Source: an uncultured Ruminococcus sp. (GTDB taxonomy: Bacteria > Bacillota > Clostridia > Oscillospirales > Acutalibacteraceae). From it: DNA of 64,000 nt. Of the stretch, positions 16,506-23,895 are shown one piece after another; within the stretch, counting starts at the first letter, position 1; the number at the start of each line of letters is the position of its first letter. Under the pieces are notes generated by a model. It did not search any database, was not told the origin of the DNA, and saw only the letters and a list, made by a program, of their open reading frames with translations. The position numbers and the translations under genes were made by a program. Location: NCBI GenBank assembly GCA_902777275.1, contig CACYTI010000007.1, positions 1 through 64,000 of the forward strand, read 5' to 3'.

Positions 16506-16642
16506 AGGAGCCGCTGATAAAAAGCCTGCGCTAAGCGCACCGTTAAACAAAAGACTAAAGAAACAAAAGACAGATAAAAGAATTGGATAGCTAATTCTTT
16601 TTGGGATAAGCGCGGTTAGCGCGGCAGAAATCAGAGGCTCTT
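16506..16642. repeat. 137-bp inverted-repeat (MITE-like) element
   Basis: The left end AGGAGCCGCTGAT...CTGCGCTAAGCGC is an imperfect inverted copy of the right end GCGCGGTTAGCGCGGCAG...ATCAGAGGCTCTT. The AT-rich centre has no coding potential. This is the form of a small non-autonomous element or a long transcribed hairpin. Its ends resemble short sequences at about 11500 and 21574, but no transposase is in the window. Confidence 0.5.
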
Positions 16643-16709
16643 AAAAGCATTAATATTTTTTACAAGCATATTTTAGCATTGCGAAGCACAGTTGTCAATC
16701 AAATGTAAG

Positions 16710-16742
16710 TTTAATTACTAAACCGTTGTTTTAGTAATTAAA
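16710..16742. promoter_or_regulatory. Perfect 13-bp inverted repeat, possible operator
   Basis: TTTAATTACTAAA (16710-16722) and TTTAGTAATTAAA (16730-16742) with a 7-base spacer. Such AT-rich symmetry suits a MarR-type or similar dimeric regulator. The nearest downstream gene is the metal exporter at 17064, 320 bases away, so a link is speculative. Confidence 0.4.
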
Positions 16743-16795
16743 CCAATGGTTGATTTTTTCAAAAAAGAAAAAAACACATAGTGCCATTAAATTAA

Positions 16796-16966
16796 ACCGC
16801 TGTTTCAGAAGCAGGAGTTATCCGAACGGAGCAGCCTGAAAAGCACGACAGTATCAATCGCGGAATTCTGATTGCAGCTGATTCTGTCAGCAAACCGCAC
16901 AATTTAAATGAAAAAAGCGCTGTTGGCAAAATTGATTTCCGCGAGTATATCAATATTTTGCCATAA
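16796..16966 (+). pseudogene. Possible gene remnant, 56 codons without start
   Basis: Immediately after a TAA at 16793-16795, a frame with protein-like composition runs to a TAA at 16964-16966, ending in GKIDFREYINILP. It has no ATG, GTG or TTG near the beginning and no RBS, so it looks like the tail of a decayed gene. No family recognised. The rest of 16360-17063 holds the inverted repeats listed separately and nothing else I can support. Confidence 0.25.
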
Positions 16967-17063
16967 ATCTTCCGCACTTCTGAATTACATTGAATTATTA
17001 GGGATTCCCTTAATCAACAGCAAGCTATACATTATTACTATGTTTTTTTAACGGAGGTAAAAA

Positions 17064-18200
17064 ATGACATCAACCGAAACAAAAAATGAAATCACGCGCG
17101 AGAAAAAAGTTATCCGCACCAGTATTATAGGAATTGCCGCCAATGTGCTTCTTGCGGGCTTTAAGGCGGCTATGGGTCTCCTCTCAAATTCCATAGCCAT
17201 TACCCTTGACGCGGTCAACAACATATCCGACGCGGCTTCCTCGGTTATTACAATCATAGGAACAAAGCTTGCGGGTAAAGCTCCTGACAAAAAGCACCCC
17301 TTCGGCTACGGAAGAATAGAATATCTCAGCGCGATGATAATAGCGGTGATCGTGCTCTATGCCGGAATAACCTCGTTCACCGAATCCGTCAAAAAAATCA
17401 TTACGCCCGAGACTCCCGATTATCCGCCGGTGGTCCTTATCATCGTTGCCGTCGGCGTGGTGGTAAAGATAGTGCTCGGTCGTTACGTCAAGTCGGTCGG
17501 AGAAAAAATCAATTCGGAATCGCTTATCAATTCGGGCGCGGACGCTACTCTCGACTCAATTATTTCCGCTTCAACTCTTGCGGCTGCCGCAGTTTACCTG
17601 ATTTGGGGGATATCTCTTGAGGCATGGCTGGGCGCGGTCATCTCTATCGTTATCATAAAATCCGGAATTGAAATGCTCGGAAGCGCGATATCCCAAATTT
17701 TGGGAGAAAGAGCCGACGCGCAGCTTGCAAGGGACGTCAAGGCGACGGTCTGTTCTTTTCCCGAGGTGAAGGGAGCCTATGACCTTGTTCTTAACAATTA
17801 CGGTCCCGACCGCTTCAACGGCTCCATACATATCGAGCTTCCCGACGACTGCACTTTGAACCGAGCCGATGAGCTTATCCGCGAGATAACCTCCGAGGTT
17901 TACCAAAAGCACGGGATAATTATGACCGCTATAAGCATTTACTCAATCAATTCGGAAGATAAGGAGCTTGTTTCCCTGCGCAAGGGTATCGCCGAAGTCA
18001 TCTCCGATCATCCCTATATCCTCGGTATGCACGCGCTTTCAATTCAAAGGGAGAGCAAAACCGTGCGGGTGGATTTCGTTGTCAGCCTTGACGCAAAGGA
18101 CAGGGCGGGCGTTTTTGCCCAAGCTGTAAGCGCCGTTGAAAAAAGGTTCCCCGAATATAATTTTTATGCCGTTATGGATACGGATTTTTCGGAGGGTTGA
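17064..18200 (+). CDS. Cation diffusion facilitator, probable Mn/Fe exporter
   Basis: 378 residues, six predicted transmembrane helices and a C-terminal cytoplasmic CDF domain (from about 215). The last 95 residues look like an additional repeat of that domain. Transport-site residues can be placed: TM2 has N52xxxD56 (NNISD) and TM5 has D160xxxD164 (DATLD). A zinc CDF usually has His at one of these places. The N-D/D-D combination is the one associated with manganese-type CDF exporters such as MntE, so Mn(II) or Fe(II) efflux is the better guess. RBS ACGGAGGT. Transcribed alone; I see no manganese riboswitch upstream. Confidence 0.88.
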   Translation: MTSTETKNEITREKKVIRTSIIGIAANVLLAGFKAAMGLLSNSIAITLDAVNNISDAASSVITIIGTKLAGKAPDKKHPFGYGRIEYLSAMIIAVIVLYAGITSFTESVKKIITPETPDYPPVVLIIVAVGVVVKIVLGRYVKSVGEKINSESLINSGADATLDSIISASTLAAAAVYLIWGISLEAWLGAVISIVIIKSGIEMLGSAISQILGERADAQLARDVKATVCSFPEVKGAYDLVLNNYGPDRFNGSIHIELPDDCTLNRADELIREITSEVYQKHGIIMTAISIYSINSEDKELVSLRKGIAEVISDHPYILGMHALSIQRESKTVRVDFVVSLDAKDRAGVFAQAVSAVEKRFPEYNFYAVMDTDFSEG

Positions 18201-18273
18201 TGACGATTTATTTTTAAAACATACGGAAATCAATTTTTATCATTTTGTCAAATTAACTGTTAACCGTACTGTC

Positions 18274-18390
18274 GTAGGGGCGCACCGATGTGTGCGCCCG
18301 GGGACGCTGAACAAATCGTTTGTGTTCCTACCGACAATCGGACGTGAAAACAACGTTGGCGCAAGGGCGAACACATGGGTTCGCCCCTAC
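18274..18390 (-). repeat. 117-bp dispersed repeat, copy 1
   Basis: Begins GTAGGGGCG and ends CGCCCCTAC, so its termini are inverted repeats. Its reverse complement aligns over the whole length with 62974-63090, which is also exactly 117 bases. Shared internal blocks include ACGTCCGATTGTCG. It lies in the 344-base gap between the CDF gene and the LOR-fold gene. Confidence 0.85.
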
Positions 18391-18452
18391 AATGTAAAGG
18401 AAAATATGTGCATTTTCCAAAATTGATTTCCGTGATAAATACAAAAAATCCC

Positions 18453-18481
18453 TTGTATAAATTATGAAACTGTAGTATAAT
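18453..18481 (+). promoter_or_regulatory. Promoter of the LOR-fold / Lrp / aminotransferase / ispE run
   Basis: TTGTAT at 18453-18458, a 17-base spacer and TATAAT at 18476-18481. About 60 bases upstream of ATG 18545; the four following genes are tightly packed on the same strand. Confidence 0.65.
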
Positions 18482-18544
18482 AACAATAGGTATACATTCG
18501 TGCATATCTGTGGTTATTATTGCTTTTGGTGGTGCTGCAATATC

Positions 18545-19033
18545 ATGAAGCTTCATTTAAAACGTGACGTTTCGGCGGGCGACGCCTGTTTTTCGGTGTT
18601 TGACGAGTCGGGCGCGGAAAAGTTCCGCGCTGTTCAGGTCAGCACCAAGGTCACAAAACGGACAAATCTTATTCTGCTTGACAACCAAGGCAACACGGCA
18701 GCCAAAATCCGCCGTCTGCCCATTGTCGGCACGTGCACCTTTGTTCTCAAGGTCGGTCGCGCTCACATCACATTTGTTATCGTTCCCACCAAAAACGGCA
18801 TACTCTCTAATTTTTACGGCAACAACTGGCACATAAACGGCAGCATAGCCGCCAAGGATTTCACCGTAAGCGACGTTGACAACACCGTTATCCTAAGCCA
18901 CCGCCGCCACGCCGATCACTGCACCCTTGAAATTTTCGATCCCGAAAACGAGCTGTACTGTATTGCGGTGTCGGTTTGCGCGAATTTGATAAATACCATT
19001 GAAAAGCCCGTCGTCAAGACGGCGAATATATAA
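18545..19033 (+). CDS. LURP-one-related / YxjI-like protein
   Basis: 162 residues. The sequence is almost all beta-strand, starting MKLHLKRDVSAGDACFSVFD. It then repeats a pattern of short strands with turns (LDNQGN, DPENEL) typical of the LOR (tubby-like, YxjI) fold. No catalytic motif is visible. These proteins are thought to bind membranes or lipids, but no role is established. The start is ATG 18545; an upstream in-frame start at 18500 has no RBS. A 13-base gap leads to the Lrp gene. Confidence 0.65.
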   Translation: MKLHLKRDVSAGDACFSVFDESGAEKFRAVQVSTKVTKRTNLILLDNQGNTAAKIRRLPIVGTCTFVLKVGRAHITFVIVPTKNGILSNFYGNNWHINGSIAAKDFTVSDVDNTVILSHRRHADHCTLEIFDPENELYCIAVSVCANLINTIEKPVVKTANI

Positions 19034-19046
19034 TTGGAGGTACACT

Positions 19047-19529
19047 ATGGACAAACTGTTAAAGCTTTTAAGTGAAAACGCGCATTTTTCAACCGCAGAG
19101 CTTGCGGCTATGCTGGGCAAGCCCGAGGAATTTGTAAAGAATCAAATATGCGAATATGAGAAAAATGGCGTAATAAAGGGCTATCAGGCTATCATCAACT
19201 CTGAAAATATAGAGGACAGCTTTGTTGAGGCGCTTATCGAGCTAAAGGTCACGCCCAAAAAGGAGACAGGCTTTGACGACATCGCGGAGATGTGCATGGC
19301 GTTTGAGGAGGTTGAGTCGGTGTATCTCATGGCGGGCGTGTACGACCTTGCGCTTATCGTGCGCGGTCAGACCATGCAGGAAATCGCCATGTTTGTGGCT
19401 AAAAAGCTTTCCACTATCGAAGGCGTTCTTTCCACCGGCACACACTTTATAATGCGCCGCTACAAGGACAGAGGTATCTGCCTTACCGACTTTGACGCCG
19501 ATAAGGACGAGAGGAGCTTAATTCTGTGA
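19047..19529 (+). CDS. Lrp/AsnC-family transcriptional regulator
   Basis: 160 residues. An N-terminal winged helix-turn-helix (about 1-55, AELAAMLGKPEEFVKNQICEYEKNGVIKGY region) precedes a RAM/AsnC ligand-binding domain (about 65-145, with VYLMAGVYDLALIVRG). Lrp-like proteins sense amino acids and often control the neighbouring gene. Here the next gene is an aminotransferase whose GTG start overlaps this stop by 4 bases, so the pair is translationally coupled and probably autoregulated. The start was set by TGGAGG 6 bases before ATG 19047. Confidence 0.88.
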   Translation: MDKLLKLLSENAHFSTAELAAMLGKPEEFVKNQICEYEKNGVIKGYQAIINSENIEDSFVEALIELKVTPKKETGFDDIAEMCMAFEEVESVYLMAGVYDLALIVRGQTMQEIAMFVAKKLSTIEGVLSTGTHFIMRRYKDRGICLTDFDADKDERSLIL

Positions 19530-20713
19530 TAGATTATGACAAGTATTTAAACGGCGCTGTAAAATCGCTTGCTCCGTCGGGCATACGCAAATTTTTCGAT
19601 ATAGCCAACGAGATGGACAATGTGATTTCGCTGAGCATAGGCGAGCCCGATTTTCAGACGCCGTGGCATATCCGCGACGAGGGTATCCGCAGCCTTGAAA
19701 AGGGCAGGACATGGTACTCGCCCAACCGCGGCTTTTCCGATTTATTAAAAGAAATTTCAAATTACTACGAAAGGCGTTTTTCGCTTACATACAATCCTCA
19801 GGATCAGACGCTCGTCACCGTCGGCGGCAGCGAGGCGATAGACCTTGCGTTCCGCACCCTGGTTGACGAGGGCGACGAGGTCATTATCCCGCAGCCCGCG
19901 TTCGTCTGCTACAACCCGCTCTGCGTAATGGCGGGCGGCGTTCCCGTTAACATCAATACAAAGAACGAGGACAATTTCAGGCTTAAGGCAGCCGATTTAG
20001 AGGCGGCTATAACGCCCAAATCAAAAATGCTCGTTCTCCCGTTCCCGAACAATCCCACGGGCGCTATAATGGAGCACAGAGATTTGGAGGAGATAGCCGA
20101 GGTGGTCAAGCGGCACGACCTTATCGTGCTTTCGGATGAAATCTACTCCGAGCTGACCTACGGCGGAAGAAACCACGTTTCTATCGCTTCAATAGACGGG
20201 ATGTACGAGCGTACCGTCGTTATCAACGGCTTCTCAAAATCCTACGCCATGACGGGCTGGCGGCTCGGCTACGCGCTGGGACCCGCGCCGATCATCTCTC
20301 AAATGACAAAGCTGCACCAGTACGGTATAATGTGCGCTCCCACCACCGCGCAGTACGCCGCTATCGAGGCTCTGCGCAACGGCGACCGCGATGTTAACCA
20401 TATGCGCGACGAGTACGATATGCGCCGCCGTTTGGTGGTTGACGGCTTCAACGACATGGGGCTAAGCTGCTTTGAGCCGCTCGGAGCCTTTTATGTGTTC
20501 CCGTGCATTAAGTCCACGGGGCTCAGCTCCGAGGAGTTCTGCACGCGTCTTATTATGGACAAGCAAGTCGCAGTCGTTCCGGGCAACGCCTTCGGCAAAT
20601 GCGGCGAGGGCTTTGTAAGAGTTTCGTACTCGTATTCCTTGAAGCATTTAAAGGTAGCGCTCGCGCGCATAAAAGAATTTGCGGAGGAGCTTAGGAATGG
20701 AAGTAAAGCTTAA
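19526..20713 (+). CDS. Class I/II aminotransferase (PLP)
   Basis: 395 residues, fold-type I aminotransferase of the aspartate/PatA-like subgroup. Visible: LGxGExxxTPxx-type opening SIGEPDFQTPWHI, the NNPTGA turn, SDEIYSELTY, the Schiff-base lysine in GFSKSYAMTGWRLGY, and the C-terminal arginine region FVRVSYSYSLK that binds the substrate carboxylate. It transfers an amino group between amino acids and 2-oxo acids. The exact substrate (aspartate, alanine, aromatic or N-acetyl-diaminopimelate) cannot be told. The start is GTG 19526, overlapping the Lrp stop; GAGGAG lies upstream. Confidence 0.92.
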   Translation: MIDYDKYLNGAVKSLAPSGIRKFFDIANEMDNVISLSIGEPDFQTPWHIRDEGIRSLEKGRTWYSPNRGFSDLLKEISNYYERRFSLTYNPQDQTLVTVGGSEAIDLAFRTLVDEGDEVIIPQPAFVCYNPLCVMAGGVPVNINTKNEDNFRLKAADLEAAITPKSKMLVLPFPNNPTGAIMEHRDLEEIAEVVKRHDLIVLSDEIYSELTYGGRNHVSIASIDGMYERTVVINGFSKSYAMTGWRLGYALGPAPIISQMTKLHQYGIMCAPTTAQYAAIEALRNGDRDVNHMRDEYDMRRRLVVDGFNDMGLSCFEPLGAFYVFPCIKSTGLSSEEFCTRLIMDKQVAVVPGNAFGKCGEGFVRVSYSYSLKHLKVALARIKEFAEELRNGSKA

Positions 20714-21566
20714 AGCGCCCGCCAAAATAAATTTATCGCTCGACGTGCTGGGCAGGCGTCCCGACGGATATCACGAGCTTTCAACGGTAATGCAGACGGT
20801 CGATTTGTACGACGAAATAACCCTGACCGACAACGACAGCGGCAAGGTGACGGTTTCCTGCGACTATGAGGGGATCCCCTGCGACGAGAGGAACATCTGC
20901 GTAAAGGCGGCATACAAGTTTTTTGATTACAGCCGTATTCCCGTATCGGGCGTTCACATCGACATTCACAAAACAATACCCGCGCAGGCGGGGCTTGCGG
21001 GCGGAAGCAGCGACGGAGCCGCGGTCATCGTCGGTCTGAACTATCTGTTCAACGCCAAGCTCACGCCCTCCGAAATGCTTGATATAGGCGCGAGGATAGG
21101 AGCCGACGTGCCGTTTTGCATTGAGGGCGGAACAAAGCTATGTACGGGAATAGGCGCGACGATGAAAAAAGTGCCGTCGCTGCGCGGAGTTCATATAGTT
21201 ATCTGCAAGCCCGACACCGTGAGCGTTTCAACGGCGGAGGCGTACCAAAAGGTTGACGCGCTCGCGCCGCACCCGTGCTTTACCGACGAAATGGTAAAGG
21301 CGCTTTACAGCCGCGACCTGTACATGATAACCTCAACCATTTTCAACGACTTTGAGCTTGCCCTGCAAATTCCCGAGGTGACCGAAATAAAAAAAGCCAT
21401 GCTCGAAAGCAAGGCTATGGGCGCGGGAATGTCAGGCTCCGGCTCGGCGGTGTTCGCGGTTTTTTCAAGCGAAAGCAAAGCGAAAAAATGCGCCGAAAAG
21501 CTGAAAGAAAAATATCCCGAAACCTTTGTCTGCAAGACCGTAAAAACAGGCTGTGCCGTGGTTTGA
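20697..21566 (+). CDS. ispE: 4-diphosphocytidyl-2-C-methyl-D-erythritol kinase
   Basis: 289 residues, GHMP kinase family. IspE phosphorylates CDP-methylerythritol in the MEP isoprenoid pathway. Visible: APAKINLSLDVLGRRPDGYHEL at the N-terminus (motif 1), the ATP-binding loop PAQAGLAGGSSD, and the C-terminal MSGSGSAVFAVF motif. The start is ATG 20697 with GGAGGAG upstream, lying inside the end of the aminotransferase gene (17-base overlap). The last 102 bases overlap the convergent carbonic anhydrase frame on the other strand. Confidence 0.97.
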   Translation: MEVKLKAPAKINLSLDVLGRRPDGYHELSTVMQTVDLYDEITLTDNDSGKVTVSCDYEGIPCDERNICVKAAYKFFDYSRIPVSGVHIDIHKTIPAQAGLAGGSSDGAAVIVGLNYLFNAKLTPSEMLDIGARIGADVPFCIEGGTKLCTGIGATMKKVPSLRGVHIVICKPDTVSVSTAEAYQKVDALAPHPCFTDEMVKALYSRDLYMITSTIFNDFELALQIPEVTEIKKAMLESKAMGAGMSGSGSAVFAVFSSESKAKKCAEKLKEKYPETFVCKTVKTGCAVV

Positions 21567-22238
21567 TTTGAAGGGAACCTCTGACGATTCTCTACCGCGC
21601 AGAAGCCGGCATGATCTTGCCAAAGCTCCTTGAAATGCGTAAAACCCATATCTGTAACAAGCTGAAACCGAGTTTGAGACGCCCAGGTGATACAGCGCGC
21701 CTGTGACCCTCAAGCCGTGTTCCTCTTCCTCGTGAATGGCAAAGCTGCTCTTGATTATCTCTATGCTGTGGCGGACATTAAGACGGCAGGCTTCTTCCTC
21801 GTCGGTTTCGTCACCAACGGCAAGGCGGATCTCATCGGTGATGAATTTTATATATCCGTCGGGGTCGTGATTGATAGCGGCGTCCACCGCTCCGCAGTGA
21901 TCGTGACCCATTACGACGATAAGCTTGGCGCCGAGATGTGACGCGGCGTATTCCACCGAACCGAGCTGATGATCATCCATAACGTTGCCCGCCACGCGAA
22001 TGACAAACAGCTCGCCGATCCCCGCGTTGAAAATGCTTTCGGGGATCACGCGCGAATCCGAGCAGGTGATTATTATTGCATAGGGGAACTGACCGTTTTC
22101 GCAGGTGTCAAGCCGCTTCTCGGGCGAGATATCGCCGCTGCCTGTTTTGCTGTTAAGAAATATTTTGTTTCCGTTTTTCAGCCTTTCCAAAGCTTCTGCG
22201 GCTGAAATTGAATTGATGTGATTGTGCGACATTTTCAT
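21465..22238 (-). CDS. Beta-carbonic anhydrase with aberrant C-terminal tail
   Basis: Residues 1-184 are an ordinary beta-class carbonic anhydrase, which hydrates CO2 to bicarbonate. The zinc site is Cys59 and Asp61-Arg63 in CSDSRV, plus His112 and Cys115 in GHDHCGAV. The family normally ends soon after VTGALYHL. Here about 70 more residues follow with odd composition (SACYRYGFYAFQG..., then Phe/Ala-rich). The last 34 of these are read from the antisense of ispE. The original 3' end was probably replaced by a repeat fragment around 21570-21690. The enzyme core is intact, so activity is possible. RBS and terminator are not clear. Confidence 0.85.
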   Translation of the reverse strand: MKMSHNHINSISAAEALERLKNGNKIFLNSKTGSGDISPEKRLDTCENGQFPYAIIITCSDSRVIPESIFNAGIGELFVIRVAGNVMDDHQLGSVEYAASHLGAKLIVVMGHDHCGAVDAAINHDPDGYIKFITDEIRLAVGDETDEEEACRLNVRHSIEIIKSSFAIHEEEEHGLRVTGALYHLGVSNSVSACYRYGFYAFQGALARSCRLLRGRESSEVPFKSNHGTACFYGLADKGFGIFFFQLFGAFFRFAFA

Positions 22239-22408
22239 CTACCTTTGCATTTTATTGGATTTATCCCGCCGTTGAAGAATGTTTTCACAGGCGGGGTTTT
22301 TATTATTGTAGCACCTTTACAACGCTTGAGTCAAGCAAAAACGGATAATGAACAGCATACCCGGTTCAGAAATAACTCTTTGGCTGACCACATAACCTGC
22401 GCGGCGTA

Positions 22409-22600
22409 TTGTGGTGGGTTGTGGTGAGGTTTAGCCGTTTTTCATAAACTCTCTATATATTTTATATTCTTATATAGAATTATAATTTTTTTATACACAA
22501 CAATAAGAAAACCCCGGAACCCCACCACAACCCACCACGTTTTTTCTATACACAACAATAAGAAAACCCCGGAACCCCACCACACCCACCACGGTTTTTC
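22409..22600 (-). repeat. AT-rich core element, copy 2, with 55-bp tandem duplication
   Basis: 22438-22510 is, on the minus strand, a close copy of the core at 13838-13909. It is flanked by long complementary arms: GTGGTGGGTTGTGGTG at about 22411-22426 and CACCACAACCCACCAC at about 22523-22538. One arm plus part of the core is tandemly duplicated with a period of 55 bases (22492-22546 and 22547-22600). The whole can form a very long hairpin. The remainder of 22239-22716 holds a short hairpin after the carbonic anhydrase start and nothing else recognised. Confidence 0.75.
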
Positions 22601-22716
22601 TATAAACAGTCAAAGAAATGCATTTGACTGTTTTTCAGACATTTTTTACTGTTTTCCCTAAACGCAAAACGCCAAGCCGGACAGACACGACTTGGCGATA
22701 ATTGTTGAATATTTTA

Positions 22717-23271
22717 TTATTTGCACCTTTCGATTGCAAGCTCAAGCGTTCCCTCAAACAGCTCACAGATACGCTTGGCTTTCATAGATAGGTCGTACTG
22801 AACTCCGTCGTTGATCCAGTCAAACACAAAGCCTATCAACAAGCTCTTGTAATACATCACAATAGCCTCGCGATCTTCCTCGCTTATATTTTTTACACCC
22901 TTAGTGTAATTGTCAAAAAACCCGGTCACAGTTCTGCGCGCCACACGGTTCAGATAACGGTCGAGAAACTGACGGTTAGGGGAATTGAATACGTGTAAGA
23001 TCGCGGTTTTATTTTCAAGAGAAAACGCGATAGCCGCCATTATGCTGTCATACAAATTCTCGTAAGAAAAGCTGCGGCTGACAAATTCATCAGCCTGATC
23101 GTTGAAGATCTCTTCCATCAGCGAAGGGATATCGGCAAAATGATAATAGAAGGAATTGCGGTTGATCCCGCAGTCCTGAACGATCTCCTTCACGGTGATT
23201 TTATCTATCGGTTTGCTGTTCAGCAGCTTTAGAAAGGATTGCTTGATCGCGTCCTTGGTAAGCGAAGTCAT
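22717..23271 (-). CDS. TetR/AcrR-family regulator
   Basis: 184 residues. The N-terminal helix-turn-helix reads IDKITVKEIVQDCGINRNSFYYHFADIPSLMEEIF, a standard TetR DNA-binding domain. The C-terminal all-helical half (about 70-184) resembles the DhaS-like ligand-binding type. It probably represses neighbouring genes; the target is not known. It lies 71 bases downstream of the ECF S-component gene on the same strand, so it may be the last gene of the pyridoxal salvage unit or separate. Confidence 0.88.
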   Translation of the reverse strand: MTSLTKDAIKQSFLKLLNSKPIDKITVKEIVQDCGINRNSFYYHFADIPSLMEEIFNDQADEFVSRSFSYENLYDSIMAAIAFSLENKTAILHVFNSPNRQFLDRYLNRVARRTVTGFFDNYTKGVKNISEEDREAIVMYYKSLLIGFVFDWINDGVQYDLSMKAKRICELFEGTLELAIERCK

Positions 23272-23342
23272 GGAGCACCTCGTTAAATTGATATCTCCGA
23301 AAAAAGATGACGGAGTATAAAATTTTATTTGACAGATTTATT

Positions 23343-23894
23343 TTAGGATGCACTGATCAACTGCTTGAACCTTACGGCGTCAAGCGCGAGACCCAGCGCC
23401 GTAAACAACACCGCGCCTATAACGGACTGCATGATGTTGAAAGGGATCTCCGCCGCTGCAGCGCTGAAATCGTAGAGCACGCATTCGGCGGCAAAGTAAC
23501 CCGCGACGGTTATTGCCGAGGAAATAATAAGGGAGATCACAACTGAGATATGAAGGATTTTGCCGTCTTTATTTTTCTTTGAAAGAATTTTTCTTACAAT
23601 AAAGAAGGGCAGAACATTCAAAGCCTTTATTATAGCGGTCGGGATCGCCCACACAGCCGCTCCCGAGAGCAGGTCGGCGAGAGCGCCTCCTATCGCTGCC
23701 GCGATAAAGCTGAGCGGCGCGGGAAGAACAGACGCGGTTAAGAAAACCATTGAATCACCCGCATGAGCGTAACCGAGCGGCGCGGGAATGCGGATAAACG
23801 CTGTTGCCACAGTGATAAGAGCGGCAAAAACGGCTCCGAGCGCAAGCATTTTTGTATTTAAGCGTTTTTTGTCTGCGGTTTTTAGAGTTTGCAT
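23343..23894 (-). CDS. ECF transporter S-component, probably for vitamin B6
   Basis: 183 residues with about six hydrophobic helices. It has the ECF S-component pattern: an N-terminal TM helix with ALGAVFAALITVATAF, the loop RIPAPLGYAHAGDSMVFL and an AAIGGALADLL helix. S-components bind the vitamin and dock on a shared EcfAA'T module. The gene directly follows the pyridoxal kinase gene (start and stop almost touching). By context the ligand is therefore pyridoxine or a related vitamer (PdxU-like). Thiamine or hydroxymethylpyrimidine is the alternative, since the kinase family also includes ThiD. Confidence 0.82.
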   Translation of the reverse strand: MQTLKTADKKRLNTKMLALGAVFAALITVATAFIRIPAPLGYAHAGDSMVFLTASVLPAPLSFIAAAIGGALADLLSGAAVWAIPTAIIKALNVLPFFIVRKILSKKNKDGKILHISVVISLIISSAITVAGYFAAECVLYDFSAAAAEIPFNIMQSVIGAVLFTALGLALDAVRFKQLISAS

Positions 23895-23895
23895 A

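Noticed and set aside
16360-16590. 76-codon frame after the pseudouridine synthase gene
   Set aside because: No start signal, Lys-rich run through the inverted-repeat element.
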